The notes beneath the pieces are model-generated. The model saw only the letters and a program-made list of their open reading frames with translations, had not been told where the DNA came from and did not search any database. From Agarilytica sp045430305 (lineage in GTDB: Bacteria > Pseudomonadota > Gammaproteobacteria > Pseudomonadales > Cellvibrionaceae), in assembly GCA_045430305.1 (NCBI GenBank), contig JAILXW010000002.1, forward strand, positions 248,001 to 312,000: a DNA stretch of 64,000 bases, in the 5' to 3' direction. The first letter of the stretch is position 1; each line of letters opens with the position of its first letter. Position numbers and translations under genes: made by a program. Shown piece after piece: positions 27,038 to 35,541 of this stretch.

Positions 27038-29773
27038 TTAGTTACAGGAAGCGACTTCACTCCAGTTCCCTGAAGATGCTTCCTCAAGAGAAATTACTTT
27101 GTTGGCATCATTAAAGGTGCTGCCTAAATAAGTCGCGGTGCCGGTAGCGTAATACGAGTAATACTGGTCGTACGCTCGGCCGGCGCTCACGTGTTCGCTC
27201 AAGGTGGAGGTGAAACACTGGGAGGTCGGTTGGTCAACGACTTCAACAGTTACCACAACTTCATCTGCTGCATTACCCGCAGCGTCGCTAACGTTGTAGT
27301 AAAGGTAGTAGGTGCCTATTGATGAAGTATTCACAGAACCTGTCACCGCAACACTTGCAGAAATATCACCGTCAACATTGTCTGTTGCTTGTGCCGCGGG
27401 GTTGCTAAAGCTAGCGCCTTGCGCAACTTGGTAGTTCAAGCCGCCCGGAATGGTAATTTCTGGCGCAGTCGTATCGGCACATGCACCCAGTTCGAAATAA
27501 CCTGGGCTGCTTTCTATCAAAGAATTTGATACAGAAGCACTGGTGCCAAGGTTGTCATTTGAACCAATGGCATAGTAAGTGTCGGTGCCACCAAAACAGA
27601 AAGTACCAAAACAGGTTTCGCCTTCTTTAATAGTTTCGGCACGGCCTGCGCTTACGTGATTTGAATTGGTATCGATAAAGCAAGGCACTGTATCGTCGTC
27701 GATGGTGAAATTCAAAGTAACGCTTTCACTTTCATTGCCGGCACTGTCTACAACGGTAAATGTAGCGGTGTGATCACCAACTGCTGGGTCAAGCCATATA
27801 ACAGACCAAGTATTGCTTCCATTAGATAATGTACCCTGGCCATTACCATCGTATGAGCGATGAAGTGTGAGATCGTCGCCTTCAGGGTCGCTAGCGCTCA
27901 CGGAAAAAACAACACCATCGCTTGTGATCTCATAGCTGGCATCCGTAATAGTTGGTACTTCGGTGGTCTCCAGATCTAATTCAAACGTGGTTGTAAATTC
28001 GAAGGTGTTTCCGTTGATGTCTTCAGTCCTAATGTCGATGCTTGTATTTGGGGTCAGTGGGCCAGGAATATTCACCTGAAAATCCGAGCCATTAATGCTG
28101 CCTTCCGACCAAGTTGTTTGACCGCTTACACGAGCATCAACGTGTGTAATTACATCAGCGTTTGCATCAAAAACTTCGCCCTGAAGGTGGAGTGCAAGAT
28201 CTATCACTTCTGGGTTTAGGTTCTGTACTTCAGGTGCAAATTGCTCATCTTCAGTGATTGCGCCACAGTTACCGAGCGAGAAATACCCTACTGGCTGTTC
28301 GGCTAAGGTTGTATTTGTAGTTCCACTGGTTCCCAGAACATCACCAGAACCAAGTGCGTCATAGTACGTTGTGCCACCAAAACAAAAGGTGCCAAAGCAT
28401 GTTTCGCCTTCAATTCGCGTGATCGCACGACCGGCATTCACATGATTGGAGTTTGTATCTGTGTGTTCGGTACAACCAGATACGACACTCGGCGCAAAAC
28501 CTGCAACCTCTGCGACACGAACACGCCATACGCGTGAATTGTTAAATTCTTCTTCACTGCCAATGGTCATGCCTTCGTAGCTTAAATCTGGATTAGAAAA
28601 ATAATTTATCGTTGGGCACGATGTACCGTTTCGGCAGGAGTAAGACATTACCGTACGCCAATACGGGGCAACAGTTTCATTAAACGTGCCGTGACCAAAC
28701 TCATAGACCCAGCTATCGCTGCCACCTTGAAATTTATCGTGGAGGGCACCGAGGTTATGTCCGATTTCGTGCGCTGCTACATAGCCGCCCATACAAGAGA
28801 CTTTTGTTGCGCCAAAACCTGTTGCATAACGTGAATCTACATACGCAAGTCCGCAGTAATTTGTTGCTCCGGCAACAATATGCACCAGGTCTGCCCCGAG
28901 GTCTGTGCGTATTTGATGAATCTCATCGACATGGCCATTATTGGCGATGCGAATGTCTGATAATGTCTGGTTCATATCATCAGCGGTTTCTGAATACGTC
29001 GTATTATGGTGAACACCTACCGAGCGGAGTTGAGCGGGAATTTCGGAGTTAACAAGAATATCGTTCGCTGTGGCCATTGTTAATGCGATGAGTGATTCCA
29101 TATTTTCACCACTTTCGCGCGCTAGCAGCGTCGTGACCCAAAGTACGTCGATAGTATAAGGGTTCGATAGCGTAGCGATGTTGGGGCCATCGCGGCGACC
29201 GGCAATAGACGGCGACGCTGCAACTTGTTCTTCGGCACTATCGGCTAATGCTACGGCGTCGTTTTCAAGATCGTAATAAGACGGGTCGAACGCTGCCATT
29301 AATTGGCCGCCGTTGCCGTCAGGTCGAATTTGAATAATTTCGTTCGGCGTGTGAATCGCACCGGTAATGCCTTCTTCGCTTTCAACGAAATATGCGCGCC
29401 CTTGTTTTGATGTCGTGTAGCTGATGGAATCAAACAAAATGACATCGCCGACCCAAGTGTTTCCACCCACCTGGTTAGGTGTTATATAGTCCTGAATGGC
29501 GTGAATGTTTTCTAGGCCGGGTAATTCGATTTGAAAATCCGTAAGACTAAATAGACTGTTCAGGTCGATATCAATACGTGTTGTAGGCTGCCCCATAAGC
29601 ATTTGTACATCGTTTGTTGACGACGAGACTGTCGTTAGAACGGATGTATTAAATTCCATGTTATGAGCACGATTTAAAAAGTCTTCCATCGGTGTTTGGC
29701 CAATGGATGCTGTAGAAAATACGGTGCTTCCCACAAAGGTTGCAGCAGCGATAAATCTTGATAAGGTATTCAT
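27038..29773 (-). CDS. Short secreted metzincin metalloprotease lacking five Ig-like repeats (array gene 6)
   Basis: 911 aa, about 480 shorter than gene 5, which it resembles most. Signal peptide 1-26; Cys-free pro-region; peptidase motif HEIGHNLGALHD (His335, His339, His345; Glu336) with VMSYSC Met-turn. Module 1 has the GETCFGTFCFGG loop. Only Ig-like repeats 1 and 7 remain: the text passes from ELDLETTEVPTI straight into DASYEITSDGVVF, the start of the last repeat. Module 2 (same CFGG loop), a single DUF5011-like domain and a SYYATGT-type C-terminal module follow. The frame is kept, so the loss looks like clean recombination between repeats rather than decay. The active site is intact. Start ATG 29773 has AAAGGA about 11 bases upstream. 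Confidence 0.91.
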   Translation of the reverse strand: MNTLSRFIAAATFVGSTVFSTASIGQTPMEDFLNRAHNMEFNTSVLTTVSSSTNDVQMLMGQPTTRIDIDLNSLFSLTDFQIELPGLENIHAIQDYITPNQVGGNTWVGDVILFDSISYTTSKQGRAYFVESEEGITGAIHTPNEIIQIRPDGNGGQLMAAFDPSYYDLENDAVALADSAEEQVAASPSIAGRRDGPNIATLSNPYTIDVLWVTTLLARESGENMESLIALTMATANDILVNSEIPAQLRSVGVHHNTTYSETADDMNQTLSDIRIANNGHVDEIHQIRTDLGADLVHIVAGATNYCGLAYVDSRYATGFGATKVSCMGGYVAAHEIGHNLGALHDKFQGGSDSWVYEFGHGTFNETVAPYWRTVMSYSCRNGTSCPTINYFSNPDLSYEGMTIGSEEEFNNSRVWRVRVAEVAGFAPSVVSGCTEHTDTNSNHVNAGRAITRIEGETCFGTFCFGGTTYYDALGSGDVLGTSGTTNTTLAEQPVGYFSLGNCGAITEDEQFAPEVQNLNPEVIDLALHLQGEVFDANADVITHVDARVSGQTTWSEGSINGSDFQVNIPGPLTPNTSIDIRTEDINGNTFEFTTTFELDLETTEVPTITDASYEITSDGVVFSVSASDPEGDDLTLHRSYDGNGQGTLSNGSNTWSVIWLDPAVGDHTATFTVVDSAGNESESVTLNFTIDDDTVPCFIDTNSNHVSAGRAETIKEGETCFGTFCFGGTDTYYAIGSNDNLGTSASVSNSLIESSPGYFELGACADTTAPEITIPGGLNYQVAQGASFSNPAAQATDNVDGDISASVAVTGSVNTSSIGTYYLYYNVSDAAGNAADEVVVTVEVVDQPTSQCFTSTLSEHVSAGRAYDQYYSYYATGTATYLGSTFNDANKVISLEEASSGNWSEVASCN

Positions 29774-29900
29774 TAGTTGACTAATCCTTTAAATGTTTAA
29801 TGTAATTAAAAAGCAATATTTTTTTGATATCACTTTTTCCTTTAGAAAAAATTCTCTCTGAGTTGCCAAGGCATGAGCGAGAATTTTTCTTCTACTAGTT

Positions 29901-29957
29901 GGTGGCTGCTTTCACAGTAGCCACCAAACAAACGCTCGTAGATACCGCTAAGCGTTT
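29901..29957 (-). promoter_or_regulatory. Paired leader inverted repeats of protease gene 6
   Basis: AAACGCT-N14-AGCGTTT (29930-29957) and GGTGGCT-N11-AGCCACC (29901-29925) stand side by side about 130-185 bp before the start codon. The first is the array-wide leader repeat; the second is seen clearly only here and partly in gene 5. Confidence 0.5.
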
Positions 29958-30064
29958 AATTCTTATAAGAAGGGTTTTTTCTGCTGGTTTTTCGAACGGT
30001 TAACGTCTTTTTTTTCTTCGCGTGAAAACGTTAAAAATAGACTCGGTCAAAAAAAGTGATCGAT

Positions 30065-30146
30065 AGTATGCAGGTTTGGTTATAACTGAAATATAATTTT
30101 TTTGTAAAAAGTACAAGTTATTTGTATAAGTGTGACGTGGCTCAAA
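30065..30146 (-). promoter_or_regulatory. Promoter block of protease gene 6 with CRP-like site
   Basis: CATACT (-10, plus 30065-30070) and TGTGA-N6-TCAAA (30131-30146) are 61 bases apart, exactly as for genes 3 and 7. The TTATATCGA element beyond is missing here. Confidence 0.55.
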
Positions 30147-30281
30147 GGAATAAAAAGCATTATGTTTTGGTGTGTCGGCTAAATCAACTTTGGAACTACG
30201 CCTTATGGTTCAGGGTTATCTTGGATTGATTTTTAGCGAAGGCGTTTGAACGATTACAATTTTGGTTTTGTGCTGCGGCCA

Positions 30282-30306
30282 TAAAAAAACCCGCGTAAAG
30301 CGGGTT
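30282..30306 (-). terminator. Intrinsic terminator of protease gene 7
   Basis: The 7-bp stem AACCCGC/GCGGGTT (30288-30294, 30300-30306) has loop GTAAA and an A-run on the left. Confidence 0.87.
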
Positions 30307-30347
30307 AAAATATATGCGTTTAGAGTAGGTTTACACACCAGGTAGCG

Positions 30348-30369
30348 CTCGGGCGAAAGTTTGCCCGAG
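30348..30369 (-). other. 3'-UTR hairpin of protease gene 7
   Basis: CTCGGGC/GCCCGAG, with the pairing extended inward by GAA/TTT, lies between stop codon and terminator. It takes the place of the large GGGCGA hairpin of genes 4-6. Confidence 0.55.
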
Positions 30370-30397
30370 TGGTGCGAAAAACAATAAAAAGCGACCG

Positions 30398-33300
30398 TTA
30401 GTTACAGGTGCTTACTTCGCTCCAGTTGCCTGGGCTGATTTCTTCTAGCGATACAATTTTATTTGCATCGTTAAAGGTGCTGCCTAAAAAGGTAGCTGTT
30501 CCCGTTGAGTAATATGAGTAGTACTGCTCATATACTCGGCCGGCACTTGTGTGTTCGCTCAAGCTTGAGGTGAAGCACTGTGTTGTTGGTTGATCAATAA
30601 CTTCTACGGTAACGACAATTTCATCTGCTGTATTGTTCGCAGCATCCGATACGTTGTAGTACAAGTAGTAAGTGCCTGCTGTCGTGGTGTTAACCGAGCC
30701 GGTGATAACAACATTTGAAGAGATATCGCCATCTACGTTATCTGTTGCTGTTGGCACAGGGTTAGTGAAACTATTGTTCATGTTAACTGAATACGAGGTG
30801 CCTGTAGCAATCGTAATTACAGGTTTTACATCGTCAGCAACGACGTTCACCGTACGAACAACTGGTGTTGCATTGTTGCCAGATGAGTCGGTTGCGTTAT
30901 ACGTGACTGTGTAAGACGCTACGATGGATGTGTTAACCGTGCCGGTGATGTTGCTGACATTAAATGCGCCGTCAATATTGTCTGTCGCAGTCGCACCAGG
31001 CTCAACGTAAGCTTGGCCTTGGTAAACCGTCATTGGGTTGTCGCCGATTAAAGTAATAACCGGAGCATCGTTGTCTTCACAAGCGGCAACTTCTTCGAAG
31101 TAACCAGGGCTACTTTCTAGCAACGAGGTGGTCGCTGAAGCATTTGTACCAAGGTTGTTGTTCGAACCAACTGCATACCAATTGGTTGTGATCGTACCGT
31201 AACACGTGCCGCCAAAACTGAATGAACATTCTTCCGTTGACGTTGCTCGGTTCGCTGTTTCGTGGTTTGAGTTGGTGTCTGTGAAACATGCCGTGGTTTC
31301 TACAACGTCAAATGTTGTTGTGTCGATAGTACTAATATTGCCGTAGCTATCTTCAACGGTTACATCCAAGGTGTGAGTGCCCGGTGCTAGGTTGGTAAGC
31401 GTGGTGGTCAAGTTGTTGCCAGCGAGTGGTAAACGAACAACGCTAGTGCCATCAATCACAAATTGAACGACAACGATATCGTTGTCCGTATCGCTTGCCG
31501 TCACTGATACGTCAGCAGAGCCGTTCGCATCATTAACTGTTAGGGCGACGTTATCTACTATCGGTGCTGTACCGCCATCCACTTCAAGTGTAATCGTTTC
31601 TGTCGCACTATTAAGGCCGGAAGTATCGCTTGCATAAATGTCGACTGTGTAAGTGCCGTCGGCCAAATTAATGAAAGTGGGTAGTGACCAGGTGTTGCCC
31701 GTTACTTGTGTATATTCAAAAGTGCCGCCTTCTAAAGAATAATAAATTCGGTCAGCATTGTCGTCGGCGTCGTTGATGCTGCCGCTAATGGTAAAGTCGC
31801 GGCGGAAGCGTGATGTGTCGACGTTCGTAATGAGCGGCGCGCTTTCTTGAGCGATAGTAAAGTCGAAGGTGTAAATGTCGCTTACGCGGCCGCCTCCATC
31901 CGTTGCGCGAACTTCGTATTCATAGTCGCCATTTGCAAGTTGCCCTAAATTGATTTCCCAGTCTTGTCCGTAGCCTGCAGAGCTTAGGTTTAGCCAGGTT
32001 CCGCTGCCGACTGCGCGAATTTCTACAATCGCAATATCGCCGTCTTCATCACGTGGGTCGGCATAAGCGCGAACGGCATTCCATTCGTTGTCCCAATAGG
32101 CGCTGGCCCAGTTTACTGATGGCGTGGCCGATGTGTCAGCGATGGTGATTGTGGCGGAACAGGAGCCTTCTAAACCGGTAGCATCGACGGTGCGTGCTTC
32201 TAGTGTAAATTCACCTACGCCCGGTACTGGCAGTGAATTACCTGAAATAATGCCCGGCCATGAATTCCACCATTGTGTTTGAATGCCCGCCCAACGCACA
32301 GCCATGCTCGATAGGTCGCCATTGGGGTCGGTCGAACTTTGTAGGTAGTGAATCACTGGCCCTTCTCGATAGAGTTCAACTATTTCACATGTTGGTGCCT
32401 CGTCGTTGTTTGGGTAGTTAACTTGGTAACTTTGTGATGGGCAGTTTGTTGTTAGATTAGTGGAGTCTACTGCGCGCATTTCTATCGTTAGGTTAGTGCC
32501 TTCGGTGTAGATCGTTGGCAATCGGAAATTTAATAAACGTCGGTAGTCGAGCCGAGCAATCGATTCGATTTCTGTCCATGCGCTGCCGTTTACACGATAT
32601 TGAACACTCACTCCGCTCGCGTTAACGTCGTTCACAATTGCAGATAAGTCGATTTCGCCTGCGGTTGTAGACGTGGCAGGAGTCGCTGTGAAATGAATAC
32701 ATTCTGGAGCGGTGGGTACGATAATTTCAAATGTCGCATTTTCAACGTTACTGAAATTACCTGCTGAATCAACGGCAATTACGTGAATAGTGTGGTTACC
32801 AGCTGCGAGGCCACTTTCAATAATGTTGTTGAAGTAAGTGTCTGTATCTGAAGCGATTGACCAGCTTCCGCTTGCAGGGTTACCCGCGCCGTTAAATTGG
32901 TAGCGTATTTCACTTACGTCGTTTTCTGGGTCTGACCAACTGCCATAGAAGTAAATTTGAGAATCAGAAACATTTACACCATTGAGTTCAATCACCGGCG
33001 GTTCGCCACCGGTAGATTCAAGTTCAAATGTGGTCGTGAATTCAAAGCTTTCCCCCGTTACATCTTGTGTCCGAAAGTCAAAGTCAATATCGCCGCTTTC
33101 AGTAACTGGGATATTAACGCTAAACGTTTGGCCGGAAACACTTGCATTTATCCAGCTGCTGCTACCGTTTAGACGCGCTTGAACGCTAGAGATAACATCG
33201 GAGTTTGCGTCAAATACTTCACCTTGAATTTGAATGTTATTGTCGCTTTGGGTTAGCACAAAATTTTGTAATTCTGGTGCAAAAGCAGTTTCTGTATTTA

Positions 33301-34792
33301 TTGGGGGCAGTGCATCGCAGGTGCTTAGAGTAAAATAGCCGGTAGGTTGTTCCGCTAAGGTAGAGCTAGAAAAACTGTAACCACTAAGCTGTTCATCTGA
33401 GCCTACGGCATAGTAGGTTGTGGTCCAAAGTTCTGTTTGTGAATAAGCGCGGCCTTCATTTACGTGTGTGCTATTTGTTGCAGTGTGTTCGGTGCACCCC
33501 GCTGCTGCAGGGTTAAAGCCAGAGACTTCAGCAACACGAACACGCATCAAGCGAGCGTTGTTGTGCTCTTCTTCGCTGCCGATTGCCATGCCTTCGTAAG
33601 AAAGATCAGGGCTACTGAAATATGGAATGGTTGGGCAGGAATTGCCGCTAGTGCAGGAGTAGCTCATAACGGTGCGCCAGTACGGCGCATTGGTGTCGTT
33701 AAATGTACCGTAGCCAAATTGATAGTTTCCGTTGTCGGCACCGCCTTGAAATTTGTCGTGATGCGCACCGAAATTGTGCCCCATTTCATGCATCGGAACA
33801 TATAGGCCTGTCATACAGCCTCTATTTGTCACCGCAAAAGCCCAGTCGTATTCAGCATCTAACCACGCGATACCGCACACGTTGGTAGCGGCAGAAACGA
33901 CATGTACCATGTCTGCGCCGTGCTGTTCTCGTAAGGCATGGATATAATCCATGTGGCCATCATTAGCGCGTTGAATATCAACGAGCGTTTGACCGCCATC
34001 GTTTAATGTTTCTGTATATTCTGTGTCATCGTGAATGCCGACACTGCGAAACAGCGCTGGTATGCCTGAGTTTCTCATTACGTCATTACTTTGCAATGTG
34101 GCCGTTTCTACAAGGGCTGCCATATCGTCACCGCTGGCGCGAGCATCGGTTGTGGTTACCCAAAGCACATCAATAATGTATGGGTTTTCCATCGTGGCCA
34201 CATTGGGGCCATCGCGTCGACCAGCAACCGCAGGGGAAGCTGCGATTTCATTTTCAATACCGCTATTGCCTGGAAGAATTTCTCCTTCTTTTTCAAAAGC
34301 GCTGGGTGCTTGCCTTACCATTACTTGGCCGCCTGCGCTATCTGGGTATATTTGAATGACTTCGTCTTGTGTGATGATTGTTCCGGTAATGCCATTCTCA
34401 TTTTCAACAAAATAAGCGCGGCCTTGAATGCCCGTGTTAAAGCCCGTTGGGTCTAAATAAACAAGATCGCCAACCCAGTTTTCGCCACCTAAGGTGTTGG
34501 CAAAAGTTCGTTCACTGACGGCGTAAATATTTTCTAAGCCGGGAATTTCAATTTTAAAGTCAGGTAAATTGAAAAGAGCATTTGAATCAATATTGATTGT
34601 GTTCGCAGGCAAACCCATTAGCATTTGCAAGTCACCCGAAGGGTCGGCTGCAGGGAATGTAATGACAGATGTATTTAATTGCTGAGCGCTGGCTCGCTCT
34701 AGGAATTCGTCGTAGTGCGTTTGTGCTTGCGTTGTAGAGATTAGGCATGCGCTGATCAGGCTTGATGCTAATAGTGTGTGTAATAACTTCAT
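30398..34792 (-). CDS. Secreted metzincin metalloprotease with Ig-like repeats (array gene 7)
   Basis: 1464 aa from ATG 34792; an ATG four codons upstream (34804) is equally open, but MKLLHTLLAS gives the more typical signal peptide (to about 24, TTQAQ). The peptidase has HEMGHNFGAHHD (His335, His339, His345; Glu336) and VMSYSCTSGNSC with the Met-turn. Module 1 is of the TTTYYAVGS type; module 2 has the FGGTCYGTITTNWY loop. There are seven Ig-like repeats, two DUF5011-like domains and a YYSYYSTGT C-terminal module. The DUF5011 domains closely match those of gene 4 although the C-terminal modules differ. The promoter block at 35083-35209 is shared with genes 3 and 8. Confidence 0.92.
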   Translation of the reverse strand: MKLLHTLLASSLISACLISTTQAQTHYDEFLERASAQQLNTSVITFPAADPSGDLQMLMGLPANTINIDSNALFNLPDFKIEIPGLENIYAVSERTFANTLGGENWVGDLVYLDPTGFNTGIQGRAYFVENENGITGTIITQDEVIQIYPDSAGGQVMVRQAPSAFEKEGEILPGNSGIENEIAASPAVAGRRDGPNVATMENPYIIDVLWVTTTDARASGDDMAALVETATLQSNDVMRNSGIPALFRSVGIHDDTEYTETLNDGGQTLVDIQRANDGHMDYIHALREQHGADMVHVVSAATNVCGIAWLDAEYDWAFAVTNRGCMTGLYVPMHEMGHNFGAHHDKFQGGADNGNYQFGYGTFNDTNAPYWRTVMSYSCTSGNSCPTIPYFSSPDLSYEGMAIGSEEEHNNARLMRVRVAEVSGFNPAAAGCTEHTATNSTHVNEGRAYSQTELWTTTYYAVGSDEQLSGYSFSSSTLAEQPTGYFTLSTCDALPPINTETAFAPELQNFVLTQSDNNIQIQGEVFDANSDVISSVQARLNGSSSWINASVSGQTFSVNIPVTESGDIDFDFRTQDVTGESFEFTTTFELESTGGEPPVIELNGVNVSDSQIYFYGSWSDPENDVSEIRYQFNGAGNPASGSWSIASDTDTYFNNIIESGLAAGNHTIHVIAVDSAGNFSNVENATFEIIVPTAPECIHFTATPATSTTAGEIDLSAIVNDVNASGVSVQYRVNGSAWTEIESIARLDYRRLLNFRLPTIYTEGTNLTIEMRAVDSTNLTTNCPSQSYQVNYPNNDEAPTCEIVELYREGPVIHYLQSSTDPNGDLSSMAVRWAGIQTQWWNSWPGIISGNSLPVPGVGEFTLEARTVDATGLEGSCSATITIADTSATPSVNWASAYWDNEWNAVRAYADPRDEDGDIAIVEIRAVGSGTWLNLSSAGYGQDWEINLGQLANGDYEYEVRATDGGGRVSDIYTFDFTIAQESAPLITNVDTSRFRRDFTISGSINDADDNADRIYYSLEGGTFEYTQVTGNTWSLPTFINLADGTYTVDIYASDTSGLNSATETITLEVDGGTAPIVDNVALTVNDANGSADVSVTASDTDNDIVVVQFVIDGTSVVRLPLAGNNLTTTLTNLAPGTHTLDVTVEDSYGNISTIDTTTFDVVETTACFTDTNSNHETANRATSTEECSFSFGGTCYGTITTNWYAVGSNNNLGTNASATTSLLESSPGYFEEVAACEDNDAPVITLIGDNPMTVYQGQAYVEPGATATDNIDGAFNVSNITGTVNTSIVASYTVTYNATDSSGNNATPVVRTVNVVADDVKPVITIATGTSYSVNMNNSFTNPVPTATDNVDGDISSNVVITGSVNTTTAGTYYLYYNVSDAANNTADEIVVTVEVIDQPTTQCFTSSLSEHTSAGRVYEQYYSYYSTGTATFLGSTFNDANKIVSLEEISPGNWSEVSTCN

Positions 34793-34973
34793 TGTTATTT
34801 CCATTTATCCGTTTAAAGCTTTTTTGTGAGACGTATTGCCCCACACCCCCGATGCTGAGTTATTCACAAATGTATGAATTAACGAGCATTCGTTTAAATG
34901 CGCAAAGCGCGATAGATTTGATGTTAAGCGCTGACACGAGTGTTAATTAACGCGTGCAAAACTCGCTTGGATG

Positions 34974-34995
34974 ACGCTTTTTTCCGTATAAGCGT
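34974..34995 (-). promoter_or_regulatory. Leader inverted repeat of protease gene 7
   Basis: ACGCTT-N10-AAGCGT is followed by TTTATTATTTTTTG on the plus strand, 182 bp before the start codon. Confidence 0.5.
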
Positions 34996-35082
34996 TTTAT
35001 TATTTTTTGGTAGAGCCGAAGCTAAAGAGTACTCAGGTGATATCCAAAACCATACCTGAGAGCCTATTTGGAAGGCGGGAGG

Positions 35083-35209
35083 ATTATATCGGCGGCTTTA
35101 TAACCAAAATGTGAAGCGTGCACCAAATACATTTCTTTTTTGAATAAGTGTGAAATAGTTCAAAGTTATAGCTCGAGCCTAAAACTCGGATATTGGTTAT
35201 ATCGAATTT
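35083..35209 (-). promoter_or_regulatory. Promoter block of protease gene 7 with CRP-like site
   Basis: A perfect TATAAT (-10, plus 35083-35088), TGTGA-N6-TCAAA (35149-35164, 61 bases away) and TTATATCGAATTT (ATCGA at 35201, 37 bases further) are present. The implied leader is about 285 nt. Confidence 0.62.
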
Positions 35210-35343
35210 GTTTGCGTGTGGGTTGCTTGGAAATTAGCGGGATGGGCAAACAGACGTGATGAAAGCAAACGTGGGGTTACGGAAGAGAGCGAAGTTGATT
35301 GGATGGGCGACCCACGAAAACGGAAGAAGAGCGGTACTGGGCA

Positions 35344-35369
35344 TAAAAAAACCCGCTCAAGGCGGGTTT
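35344..35369 (-). terminator. Intrinsic terminator of protease gene 8
   Basis: The 7-bp stem AACCCGC/GCGGGTT (35350-35356, 35362-35368) has loop TCAAG and an A-run on the left. It is about 175 bp beyond the stop codon, farther than in the other genes. Confidence 0.85.
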
Positions 35370-35411
35370 ACAAAAACCTGGTCTATGAGCAGGCCAACAC
35401 ACTTGAGGGGG

Positions 35412-35430
35412 TGGGCGAGCTAGTCGCCCA
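35412..35430 (-). other. 3'-UTR hairpin of protease gene 8
   Basis: The 7-bp stem TGGGCGA/TCGCCCA (loop GCTAG) is the counterpart of the GGGCGA hairpins behind genes 4-6. A short CCTG/CAGG pairing lies between it and the terminator. Confidence 0.55.
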
Positions 35431-35541
35431 GGTGTTGTGTGGTGAAAAATTGTTGTGCTTGAACTCTTGGAGTTCGCTTTCTCGATGTGGCTCTTGTATG
35501 CAAGTTACAAGAGCCAGTCACAAGCGTCGTTCACGTTAGGA

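Larger units (their letters stand above)
29774..30397. other. Intergenic region, upstream of protease 6 and downstream of protease 7
   Basis: It holds the leader of gene 6 with two hairpins (29901-29925 and 29930-29957), its promoter block (30065-30146), and the terminator and hairpin of gene 7. The first 60 bp are very similar to the leader of gene 5. Confidence 0.6.
34793..35541. other. Intergenic region, upstream of protease 7 and downstream of protease 8
   Basis: It holds the leader of gene 7 (leader repeat 34974-34995; GCGCAAAGCGCG near 34900, also present in the leader of gene 3), the promoter block, and the terminator and hairpins of gene 8. An open frame at 35216-35539 on the plus strand runs through the terminator and is not credited. 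Confidence 0.6.
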
